Notes under the pieces: model-generated | Told to the model about the DNA's origin: nothing | Databases searched by the model: none | Seen by the model: only the letters and a program-made list of their open reading frames with translations | Position numbers and translations under genes: made by a program | NCBI GenBank assembly: GCA_947474485.1 | Contig: CANJJP010000094.1 | Coordinates: forward strand, 1 to 6,566 | Length of the DNA: 6,566 nt | Direction: 5' to 3' | Source: Bacteroidota bacterium | Lineage (GTDB): Bacteria; Bacteroidota; Bacteroidia; B-17B0; Aurantibacillaceae | Shown: one piece after another, positions 1-6,566 of the stretch | Layout: every line of letters begins with the position of its first letter | Position numbering within the stretch: the stretch's first letter is position 1

Positions 1-1
1 A

Positions 2-2959
2 ACAACATTTGACTCATTGGTTAGCATCAATGGTTTTTTTCAGATTAAACACTTGTTAGCTGCAGGAGGAAAAATATGGATAATTGCTACAGATAATCAG
101 CAATTCCAAATAGGTTCATACAATGGTGTTTCCTACACAATTGAAAATAATAATGAATTTGGTTCTACAGATATAGAAGCTGAAAATAATTCATCGGTAG
201 CTGAGTTTAACAATCATATTTACTTTGGTGTTGAACATTATAACTCTGGTATGAAAAGATTTGCAAATAATCCTAAAAACAAAAACAACGTTAATCGATT
301 AACAAACAATAATCCAGATGAGATTTTAGAAATGTATAGTAATGGAGGACAAATTTGGCGGACATGTTTGGTTGGTCCAATGCCTGTTGTATCAATCAAC
401 AATGGCGTTGACACCATAGTATGTAACGGAGCATCAGTATTATTAAACGCTAGTGCTGGTTTTAACAATTACCTTTGGTTAGAAGATGAAACCACACAAG
501 CAATTACTGCCACTGCAACTGGATTTTATGCTGTTACAGTTACTGGTGCCAATGGTTGTAAAAATACCGCTGAATATACTATTTTAAACCCTACAACTAT
601 TGATGTAACATTTAATGATTCAATTACAAACACAGCAGTATCTCCAATATTAGTTTGTGAAGGAAACACTACTCCAACATTAATTGCGAAGCCTGAGAGT
701 GATTCGTATGGTTTAAAACTAGAGAATCCAAACAAAGGTTTTGTAACCCCTGGTTCAACAGCATTTGCATCTCGTCAATTAACTATTGAACTTTGGATTA
801 ATCCTTCATCTACAAACAATGGTATGATTGTTACCGAATATGATTTAGGAGGTGCTTGGAGTTTAGATAATCACGATGTGATTGAATATTATGGTGGAAC
901 TATTTATGTTGAGTTACCTGGAATGAGTGAAACAAACATTGGAAATGTACCTGTTAACCAATGGTCGCATGTTGTTTTACGTTATGATGGCACAACACTA
1001 AAGGGCTTCATTAATGGAGTTTTAAGTGGAGGATCAACGGGGTCATGGGCCATTCCTACAAGTGGAAGTGATGCATTTAAAATTGGGCATACTTTTGCTA
1101 ATGGTACTGGAAGTAATGGAACTATGGAAGGAATTATTAAAGACCTTCGCATTTGGAACCTAGCAAGAACTGATTCTGCAATTATTGCAGATATGAATAA
1201 TTTACCTGCTGGCGTTTATCCTGAATTAATTTATCATTATCCTTTGAATGAAGGGACAGGGGCAGTTGCAAACGACATTAGCGGAAACGCAAATCACTCA
1301 GTTAACCTTACTGGTACTTTTGTTATCCCACAAGTTGTAACTATTACGCCTGCTGTAGGAGCTATTGATTTAGGAAATAACTACTTCCAATTTAACCCAA
1401 TCGTAACAACAAATTATAACGCTTCTTATACAAACGCTGCAGGATGTTTAGTGAACACAGACTTTACTGTTGAAGTTCCAAAAGTTAATTTCACGGGAAG
1501 TTTACCATCTGTTTGTGGAGGCTTAGATGCAAGTATTTACATGACAACTCCTGGCTCATATACCATTACGCCAAGTGTAATAGATGCAAATCCATTTTTT
1601 ACGCCTTCGCCTCAGCCAACAGTATCTACTTGGTATTATGTAAGTGGTTTTTCTGCTAATGGAGGTTGTGCAATTAATGATTCAATTTTAATAAACGTTG
1701 GACCTACATTTTTATCAAATGTTGGAAATCCTTTACCTTTAACACCTTGTGAGGAATCCAATGTTACTCTTGATGCTTTAGCTTCTGACGGTACTGCACC
1801 ATATACTTTCTATTGGCAAGCAAGTGGAAATACACCATTTGATACAACAAATGTAGATTCCTTATCTTATTATGCAGGTAGTTTAAATTCTTCAGTAACT
1901 GTTACAGGAATAGATGCAATTGGTTGTCCATTGTCACCACCTGTTACTTTTGCAATCAACCCAACAATAAGCTCTACTTTGACTGGACTTGTTACAACAC
2001 CTCCGCCAACTTCAATAAACATCGATAATGGTTTTGTTTACATTTTTAAACACCAGCCAGGTAATGCAGGATTTGATACCATTGGATATACTCCACTAAA
2101 TGCAAATGGTGAATATGCCTTTAATAATTTACTTGCTGGCGATTACTTAATTAAAGCCTTACCAGATGAAGTTTCTTTCCCACTTGCAGTACCAACCTAT
2201 TATGGTAATGCTTTCCAATGGGATTCATCTTTAGTATATACTCATGGTTGTGTGCAAGCGGATACTGCAAACATTCAAATTGTAGTTTCAACACAGAACA
2301 CAATAGGTCCTGGCGCAATTTCTGGTTTCATTTTAGAAGGTCAAGCTTTTGGAACTAATCGTTTATTAGGTCCAGGAACACAACCTAACAATCCATTTGT
2401 ACCTGGTGGACCATTAAAAGGAATAGATGTAAAATTAGGTAAAAATCCTGGTGGTGGAATTCAAGCTAGAACGATGTCTGATAGTACTGGATATTATGTT
2501 TTTGACAGCTTACCAGTTGGAGGATATACTATTTATGTAGATATCCCAAATTTACCAATGGATTCAACACGTTCAGTTGTTATCTCAGGAGCAGATTCAA
2601 GTATTCAAAATAATTACTTTGCCGACTCAGCTAGTATTTATATTAACCCAGATACTATTAGTTCTGTAGGAATATATTCATCAGCAAAATCGTACGAAAA
2701 TAAATTTAGTATTTACCCTAACCCTGCTAAAGATCTATTATATATTAATTATGAATTAGAAAAAGAAAGTAAAGTTGGCTTTGAAATCACCAATGTATTT
2801 GGGCAAGTTATTAAAACCGAGCCAATGCTTAGGCATACTGAAGGAAAGAACATTTTTATATTTAATATAAACCAACTTAACTTATCAGGTGGAGTATATT
2901 TTATTAGTATTTTAAATGAGAACAAAAAATATACACAGCGCGTGGTGCTTATTGAATAA
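2..2959 (+). CDS. Large multidomain secreted adhesin-like protein with LamG domain and T9SS type A sorting domain (5' partial)
   Basis: The reading frame is open to the left edge (ACA ACA TTT GAC TCA before the TTG at 17), so the start lies outside and the TTG is probably internal. About 985 codons are visible. In order: about 120 residues with propeller-like strands (GGKIWI, NHIYFG, GGQIWR); an Ig-like domain (nt 388-600, DTIVCNGAS then GANGC); a second Ig-like domain starting at nt 642 (ILVCEGNTT); a LamG/concanavalin-type domain (nt 705-1325, LTIELWINPS, QWSHVVLRYDG, IIKDLRIWNLAR, YPLNEGTG); two more Ig/PKD-like domains (nt 1484-1966); a prealbumin-like module (nt 1990-2290, GEYAFNNLLAGDYLIKA); an SdrD_B-like module (nt 2308-2628, GYYVFDSLPVGGYTIYV); and a T9SS type A C-terminal domain (nt 2693-2956, FSIYPNPAKD, GGVYFI, final QRVVLIE). 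By family knowledge the last domain directs export across the outer membrane by the T9SS and surface attachment or release. The ligand cannot be told; adhesion or carbohydrate binding is inference. Confidence 0.9.
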   Translation, partial: TTFDSLVSINGFFQIKHLLAAGGKIWIIATDNQQFQIGSYNGVSYTIENNNEFGSTDIEAENNSSVAEFNNHIYFGVEHYNSGMKRFANNPKNKNNVNRLTNNNPDEILEMYSNGGQIWRTCLVGPMPVVSINNGVDTIVCNGASVLLNASAGFNNYLWLEDETTQAITATATGFYAVTVTGANGCKNTAEYTILNPTTIDVTFNDSITNTAVSPILVCEGNTTPTLIAKPESDSYGLKLENPNKGFVTPGSTAFASRQLTIELWINPSSTNNGMIVTEYDLGGAWSLDNHDVIEYYGGTIYVELPGMSETNIGNVPVNQWSHVVLRYDGTTLKGFINGVLSGGSTGSWAIPTSGSDAFKIGHTFANGTGSNGTMEGIIKDLRIWNLARTDSAIIADMNNLPAGVYPELIYHYPLNEGTGAVANDISGNANHSVNLTGTFVIPQVVTITPAVGAIDLGNNYFQFNPIVTTNYNASYTNAAGCLVNTDFTVEVPKVNFTGSLPSVCGGLDASIYMTTPGSYTITPSVIDANPFFTPSPQPTVSTWYYVSGFSANGGCAINDSILINVGPTFLSNVGNPLPLTPCEESNVTLDALASDGTAPYTFYWQASGNTPFDTTNVDSLSYYAGSLNSSVTVTGIDAIGCPLSPPVTFAINPTISSTLTGLVTTPPPTSINIDNGFVYIFKHQPGNAGFDTIGYTPLNANGEYAFNNLLAGDYLIKALPDEVSFPLAVPTYYGNAFQWDSSLVYTHGCVQADTANIQIVVSTQNTIGPGAISGFILEGQAFGTNRLLGPGTQPNNPFVPGGPLKGIDVKLGKNPGGGIQARTMSDSTGYYVFDSLPVGGYTIYVDIPNLPMDSTRSVVISGADSSIQNNYFADSASIYINPDTISSVGIYSSAKSYENKFSIYPNPAKDLLYINYELEKESKVGFEITNVFGQVIKTEPMLRHTEGKNIFIFNINQLNLSGGVYFISILNENKKYTQRVVLIE

Positions 2960-2981
2960 GCCTTTTAATTTTATTATCACT

Positions 2982-3013
2982 AACAGGCGACTCAAAAAGT
3001 CGCCTGTTTTTTT
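2982..3013 (+). terminator. Strong rho-independent terminator after the T9SS cargo gene
   Basis: A perfect 11-bp stem (AACAGGCGACT at 2982-2992 with AGTCGCCTGTT at 2998-3008) encloses a 5-base CAAAA loop and runs into seven T residues (3007-3013). The stem is GC-rich against a very AT-rich background and begins 22 bp after the stop codon. It should end the transcript of the upstream gene, so the OmpA-type gene at 3078 probably has its own promoter. Confidence 0.93.
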
Positions 3014-3048
3014 ATAACACTTTTACAATTAAAAATAAATTCATTTAG

Positions 3049-3056
3049 TATATTTA
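3049..3056 (+). promoter_or_regulatory. Possible Bacteroidota-type -7 element for the OmpA-type gene
   Basis: TATATTTA matches seven of eight positions of the Bacteroidota -7 consensus TAnnTTTG. It lies just after a strong terminator and about 22 bp before the chosen ATG, leaving a leader of about 15 nt. No convincing -33 TTG/TTTG box is seen at the usual spacing (the nearest is TTTTAC at 3021), and the region is AT-rich enough for a chance match. A promoter is expected somewhere in 3014-3077; the exact position is tentative. Confidence 0.3.
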
Positions 3057-3077
3057 CTCTATTTATAAAATTTCGTG

Positions 3078-5177
3078 ATGAATAAATCTATTATAACAAT
3101 ACTCCTTTTCATTATATGTGTAGCTGGTATATCGCAAAGTGATTATATAACCAATTACGATTTTAACTCAGCTAATGACGATTGGACAGCATACAATAGA
3201 GAAGATGTTGTTACAAAAACTGCCAATGGAAAATATACAATTCAGTATAAAAAAGAAAACAGCTCTTGGTCGCACAATCGAGAGTTCTATGTAAATCCTA
3301 ATGAAGACTATGAGATTACAGTTGCCATGGCTCAAACAGAAGGTAAATCAACTAAAGCGCATGGCTTTGTTTTTGCTCGAGAAGACAAAGATAATAGTTA
3401 TGCATTTTGTATAGCATCAAACGGATATGTTACCATACTAAAAACTGCAAACGGAAAAGAGGCAAACATACTTGAATGGAAATTATGTAGCGTTGTAAAA
3501 CCAATTCCACAAACAAATATTTTATCCCTCAAAAAAACGGCCAATAGGTGGAATTTTTATGTAAACAATGTTGAAGTACACTCAATGGAAACTCAAAAAG
3601 CCTTTGGATTCTATTATGGATTTTATACTACTAGTGAAATAACAATTGAATACGATTACTTCCAAATAAAACAAAAAGCCAAAGCAATAAACCTAATCGA
3701 AAATTCAAATCAGTTTGGTGAACGAGAAAACTTAGGAAGCAATGTAAACTCCAATTACACAGAGAAGTCGCCAGTAATTACTGCAGACGAACAAACCATT
3801 TATTATACACGCGACGAGCATCCCGGAAACATCGGAGAAAAGAAGAATGATGATATTTGGGTATCTTCTTTAAATGAAAATACAAACACTTGGAGTTTAG
3901 CAAAAAATGTAGGTTCGCCATGGAACACTGTAGGAAACAATTTCATAATTAGTATAAGTGGAGATAATACAGTTGCACTATTGGGTAACAAATATGACTC
4001 AACCGGAAATACGGTTGGAAAAGGCATTTCCATCAGTTACAAAAAAGTAAGTGGTTGGACGAGGCCAAAAGAAATGAAAATAAAAAACTACTATAACTAC
4101 AATATATATTCTGAAAGTTGTTTATCATCCGAAGGTGATGTGCTTTTAATTTCATGTGAACGAGACCAAACCTATGGAGAAAAAGACATTTACTTTTGTA
4201 AACTTTTGCCAGATAGTACTTGGTCTGAACCAAAAAACATTGGAAATGTTGCAAACAGTTTTGCAGATGAAGTGGGACCATTTTTAGCTGCTGATGGTAT
4301 AACTATGTATTTTTCGAGTGCTGGTCATCCTGGTTATGGAAAAAATGACATCTTCATGACTCGCAGATTAGATGATACTTGGACTAAATGGAGTGAGCCA
4401 AAAAATCTTGGCCCGAAAGTTAATACTGCAAAATGGGATGCTTATTACACGGTACCAGCTTCAGGAAAAAACGCTTACTTAGTATCTTCAACACCAGGTG
4501 CGAAAACAGATATCTATCGCATTAAACAACCTGAATCAGCTAAACCTTTGCCTTTAGCATTTGTAAAAGGTATAGTTTATAACAGTGAAACGAAAAAAAA
4601 CATGTCGGCCGAAATAACATACAGCGAATTAGGTTCGGATAAAATTTTAGGTCATGCAAAATCAGACCCAACAACTGGTATGTTTAATTTATCATTGACT
4701 AAAGGAAAAAAATATTCATTTAATGCTAGCCATCCTGGCTTTGCATCTGTGCATTACAACTACGATGCTACAGACATAGGAGCTTATCAAGAAGAGAAAA
4801 TCGATTTGTATTTAACTCCGATTAAAAAAGGTGTTTCTATTGTGATGAACAACTTATTTTTTACGGCAAATAAATTTGATTTGCTTCCTACCTCCTATCC
4901 TGAATTGGATAAACTCTACAAGCTTTTGTTAGATAATCCAACAGTAACAATTGAAATTGGAGGCCACACTAGCATTAATACCTCTGGTGATAAATTTAAC
5001 AAGGAATTATCCACCAATAGAGCTGCAGAAGTAAAAAACTATATTATTAATAAAGGCATTGATAAAAAAAGAATTACTTCTAAAGGTTATGGCTACTCAA
5101 AACCAATTTATAAAACCGAAGTTGAATCAGAGCAAGCTAAAAACAGAAGAGTAGAATTTACTATTATAAGTGAATAA
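3078..5177 (+). CDS. Exported PorE-like protein: ConA-like, PD40 beta-propeller, regulatory-like and OmpA C-terminal domains
   Basis: A 699-residue protein. I start at the ATG (3078) rather than the GTG one codon upstream (3075), because MNKS then opens a normal signal peptide; no Shine-Dalgarno sequence is present, as usual in Bacteroidota. Residues 1-19 form a type I signal peptide (cleavage probably GIS/QS). C14 is not in a lipobox, so a lipoprotein is unlikely. Residues 24-197 are a concanavalin-like sandwich resembling the DUF1080/LamG group (GFVFAREDKDNSYAF, GFYYGFYTT). Residues 218-486 hold about five PD40/WD40-like blades; the clearest is blade 4 near 397-430 (FLAADGITMYFSS, GKNDIF). 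Residues 494-582 look like a carboxypeptidase-regulatory-like domain. Residues 587-699 are an OmpA C-terminal domain (IEIGGHTS, LSTNRAAEV, KGYGYSKP, KNRRVEF), which by family binds peptidoglycan from the periplasm. PD40-CRD-OmpA_C is the layout of PorE of the T9SS, but the TPR part of PorE is missing. A structural role anchoring surface or secretion machinery to the cell wall is inference. Confidence 0.88.
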   Translation: MNKSIITILLFIICVAGISQSDYITNYDFNSANDDWTAYNREDVVTKTANGKYTIQYKKENSSWSHNREFYVNPNEDYEITVAMAQTEGKSTKAHGFVFAREDKDNSYAFCIASNGYVTILKTANGKEANILEWKLCSVVKPIPQTNILSLKKTANRWNFYVNNVEVHSMETQKAFGFYYGFYTTSEITIEYDYFQIKQKAKAINLIENSNQFGERENLGSNVNSNYTEKSPVITADEQTIYYTRDEHPGNIGEKKNDDIWVSSLNENTNTWSLAKNVGSPWNTVGNNFIISISGDNTVALLGNKYDSTGNTVGKGISISYKKVSGWTRPKEMKIKNYYNYNIYSESCLSSEGDVLLISCERDQTYGEKDIYFCKLLPDSTWSEPKNIGNVANSFADEVGPFLAADGITMYFSSAGHPGYGKNDIFMTRRLDDTWTKWSEPKNLGPKVNTAKWDAYYTVPASGKNAYLVSSTPGAKTDIYRIKQPESAKPLPLAFVKGIVYNSETKKNMSAEITYSELGSDKILGHAKSDPTTGMFNLSLTKGKKYSFNASHPGFASVHYNYDATDIGAYQEEKIDLYLTPIKKGVSIVMNNLFFTANKFDLLPTSYPELDKLYKLLLDNPTVTIEIGGHTSINTSGDKFNKELSTNRAAEVKNYIINKGIDKKRITSKGYGYSKPIYKTEVESEQAKNRRVEFTIISE

Positions 5178-5180
5178 TTT

Positions 5181-5654
5181 TTAGTTGCGTTTGAATAATT
5201 CGAGCTTAGTTTGTTCCGCAATTTTTTCTGCAGCCAATTCACCTTCTTTACTAAAACTCCATACAAAGAGTGATTCTATTCTATGATTCACTTTTATTTG
5301 CTCAATTGCATTAATTGCTAATTGTTTTGTAATTCCTTTTCTTCTATGCTCTTCTAATACTAAAGCAGAACAGAGATAAACTGTTTCAAAATGTTTTTCA
5401 TTTTGGGTTAAAAGAAAAAGCTGTTTCTCAGTTATTTCCTTTTTTAAAAATCGATTCATAAGCTCAGTAGTAGTTGGAATAACTAATACCCAAGCCACAG
5501 GCCCTTCACCTTCATCATGCTCAGAAACTGTTGCAGAGTGAATTGCAATTAATTGTTCAATTACATCTTCATTTACATCCAATTGCTCGGGATCGTTTTT
5601 CACAGCGAACACATCCTCTGCAAGTTTCATCATTCGTTCAAAATTGGATTTCAT
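5181..5654 (-). CDS. Small GNAT-like N-acetyltransferase of unknown substrate
   Basis: A 157-residue soluble protein with no signal peptide or membrane segment, so cytoplasmic. The central part resembles acetyl-CoA-binding motif A of the GNAT fold: a hydrophobic strand (residues 92-100, VYLCSALVL) followed by EEHRRKGITKQL (101-112) and a helix. R104-x-x-G107-x-T109 fits the R/Q-x-x-G-x-G/A signature except for Thr at the last position. The N-terminal half (residues 1-60) is acidic and has no motif I can name. The size suits a single-domain GNAT enzyme. The start ATG (5654) is followed by MKSNFERMM and lies 57 bp after the glyS stop on the same strand, so co-transcription with glyS is possible. 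Its stop codon is 3 bp from the stop of the convergent OmpA-type gene. Substrate unknown; a catalytically inactive GNAT fold cannot be excluded. Confidence 0.75.
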   Translation of the reverse strand: MKSNFERMMKLAEDVFAVKNDPEQLDVNEDVIEQLIAIHSATVSEHDEGEGPVAWVLVIPTTTELMNRFLKKEITEKQLFLLTQNEKHFETVYLCSALVLEEHRRKGITKQLAINAIEQIKVNHRIESLFVWSFSKEGELAAEKIAEQTKLELFKRN

Positions 5655-5672
5655 AACAAGATATATTAAATG

Positions 5673-5699
5673 AAAAATGAATCAAAATGACTCATTTTT
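5673..5699 (-). repeat. AT-rich palindrome/hairpin between glyS and the GNAT-like gene
   Basis: AAAATGA at 5684-5690 and TCATTTT at 5692-5698 form a perfect 15-bp palindrome centred on C5691. A second copy of AAAATGA lies exactly 10 bp earlier (5674-5680). As RNA, AAAAATGA (5673-5680) can also pair with TCATTTTT (5692-5699) around an 11-nt loop. The stem has only one G-C pair, and the clean U-run after it is short on the minus strand, so it would be a weak terminator for glyS. A dyad operator for the downstream gene is the alternative. Neither role is shown. Confidence 0.4.
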
Positions 5700-5711
5700 T
5701 GAATGTATTTT

Positions 5712-6566
5712 TTAAGATACCTTCTTCAACAAATATTTCATATTCACTTTCTCATCAATCATCGCAGGTAATGCAGAAATCGCAACACGTTCTTGTTGCA
5801 TAGTATCACGATTACGAATAGTAACTGTATTATCTTCCATTGTTTGATGATCAACTGTAATACAGAAAGGTGTTCCAATTGCATCCTGACGACGGTAACG
5901 TTTACCTACAGTATCCTTTTCATCATAAGTCACATTATGGTCAAACTTTAATGCGTCAAATATTTCCATTGCTTTTTCTGGTAAACCATCTTTTTTAACT
6001 AATGGGAATACTGCAACTTTAATTGGCGCTAATTGCGGAGGTAAACTTAATACAACACGTGTATCTCCACCTTCTAACGCTTCTTCTTTAAACGAAGTAG
6101 AAAGTATTGCTAAAAACAAACGATCTAAACCAACCGATGTTTCTACAACATAAGGAACATAACTTTGATTCAATTCGGGATCGAAATATTGTAATTTTTT
6201 TCCGCTAAATTGTTCGTGTTGTTTTAAATCAAAATCAGTACGTGAGTGAATTCCTTCTAGCTCATTAAATCCAAAGGGAAATTCGAATTCGATATCAGCA
6301 GCTGCGTTTGCATAATGCGCTAATTTAATATGATCGTGAAAACGATATTTTTTCTCATCAATTCCTAAGGCCTTGTGCCAAGCAATACGGGTAGCTTTCC
6401 ATTTTTCGTACCATTCCATTTCGGTACCTGGGCGAACAAAAAATTGCATTTCCATTTGTTCAAACTCACGCATACGGAAAATAAACTGACGTGCTACAAT
6501 CTCATTACGGAAAGCCTTACCTGTTTGTGCAATACCGAAAGGAATTTTCATCCTTCCTGTTTTTTG
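5712..6566 (-). CDS. glyS: Glycine--tRNA ligase, alpha2 (homodimeric) class II type (N-terminal part outside window)
   Basis: This enzyme charges tRNA-Gly with glycine using ATP in the cytoplasm. The C-terminal 284 codons are visible, ending at the TAA at 5712-5714. The frame is open to the right edge (QKTGR precedes the methionine at 6551), so that methionine is internal and the start is outside. Seen in order: class II motif 2 (GKAFRNEI near nt 6500, with the fRxE arginine and glutamate, then FRMREFEQMEMQFF); the GlyRS-specific segment ELEGIHSRTDFDLKQH (nt 6260-6220), part of the catalytic domain; motif 3 (ETSVGLDRLFLAIL, nt 6140-6100, with the GxxR arginine); then an HGTP-type anticodon-binding domain (nt 6030-5715; APIKVAVFPL, GKRYRRQDAIGTPFCITVD, DNTVTIRNRDT). 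Family members run to roughly 460-515 residues, so somewhat under half is missing. This is the single-chain form, not the bacterial glyQ/glyS alpha2beta2 form; the gene is sometimes written glyQS. All key residues in view are intact. Confidence 0.97.
   Translation of the reverse strand, partial: QKTGRMKIPFGIAQTGKAFRNEIVARQFIFRMREFEQMEMQFFVRPGTEMEWYEKWKATRIAWHKALGIDEKKYRFHDHIKLAHYANAAADIEFEFPFGFNELEGIHSRTDFDLKQHEQFSGKKLQYFDPELNQSYVPYVVETSVGLDRLFLAILSTSFKEEALEGGDTRVVLSLPPQLAPIKVAVFPLVKKDGLPEKAMEIFDALKFDHNVTYDEKDTVGKRYRRQDAIGTPFCITVDHQTMEDNTVTIRNRDTMQQERVAISALPAMIDEKVNMKYLLKKVS

Noticed and set aside
17..19. TTG at 17 as the start codon of the large secreted protein
   Set aside because: The frame stays open upstream to base 2 and no signal peptide follows the TTG; the protein is clearly cut by the window edge.
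238..735. Two minus-strand open frames inside the large secreted protein gene
   Set aside because: They lie wholly opposite a well-supported coding region and show no recognisable domain; they are shadow frames.
3075..3077. GTG start one codon before the ATG of the OmpA-type gene
   Set aside because: The ATG at 3078 gives the same signal peptide with a standard start codon; nothing favours the GTG.
3803..4281. Two minus-strand open frames opposite the PD40 region
   Set aside because: The opposite strand encodes clear propeller blades; these frames show no domain or start context.
5185..5227. Possible terminator TTGCG...CGCAA followed by six T residues, on the plus strand
   Set aside because: The stem is only 5 bp with a 27-nt loop and lies inside the convergent coding region; too weak to call.
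6549..6551. Methionine at 6551 as the start of glycyl-tRNA synthetase
   Set aside because: It lies just before motif 2 inside the catalytic domain, and the frame continues upstream with family-like residues (QKTGR) to the edge.

Overview
The window looks like a chromosomal segment from an AT-rich member of the Bacteroidota, probably a Flavobacteriia-like or related lineage. Four things point there: a secreted protein ending in a type IX secretion system (T9SS) type A sorting domain, a PD40/OmpA-type envelope protein, the homodimeric (alpha2) form of glycyl-tRNA synthetase, and start codons without Shine-Dalgarno sequences. The class-level placement is inference.

Plus strand, 2-5177. The first gene is the 3' part of a very large multidomain secreted adhesin-like protein. 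It has Ig/PKD-like modules, a LamG-type lectin-like domain, two prealbumin-like/SdrD_B-like modules and a T9SS C-terminal sorting domain. It is open at the left edge, so its true start is outside the window. A strong intrinsic terminator (2982-3013) closes its transcript. After a short AT-rich promoter-containing gap comes a 699-residue exported protein: signal peptide, concanavalin-like domain, about five PD40 propeller blades, carboxypeptidase-regulatory-like domain, then OmpA C-terminal peptidoglycan-binding domain. From the propeller onward this is the architecture of PorE, the T9SS-associated peptidoglycan-binding protein. Here a lectin-like domain stands where PorE has TPRs, and the protein lacks a lipobox.

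Minus strand, 6566-5181. The 3' part of glyS (glycyl-tRNA synthetase) enters from the right edge. It is followed after 57 bp by a small GNAT-like acetyltransferase gene. The gap holds an AT-rich palindrome/hairpin. The acetyltransferase gene converges on the OmpA-type gene with only 3 bp between the two stop codons.

The plus-strand genes concern the cell surface: one T9SS cargo and one envelope protein that probably bridges the outer membrane or periplasm to peptidoglycan. The minus-strand pair is housekeeping. I see no CRISPR array, insertion sequence, phage gene, tRNA or rRNA. There is no gene-free stretch longer than about 120 bp. The most unusual items are the PorE-like protein with a swapped N-terminal domain and an altered peptidoglycan-binding motif, and the LamG domain that appears to be nested inside an Ig-like domain of the large secreted protein.
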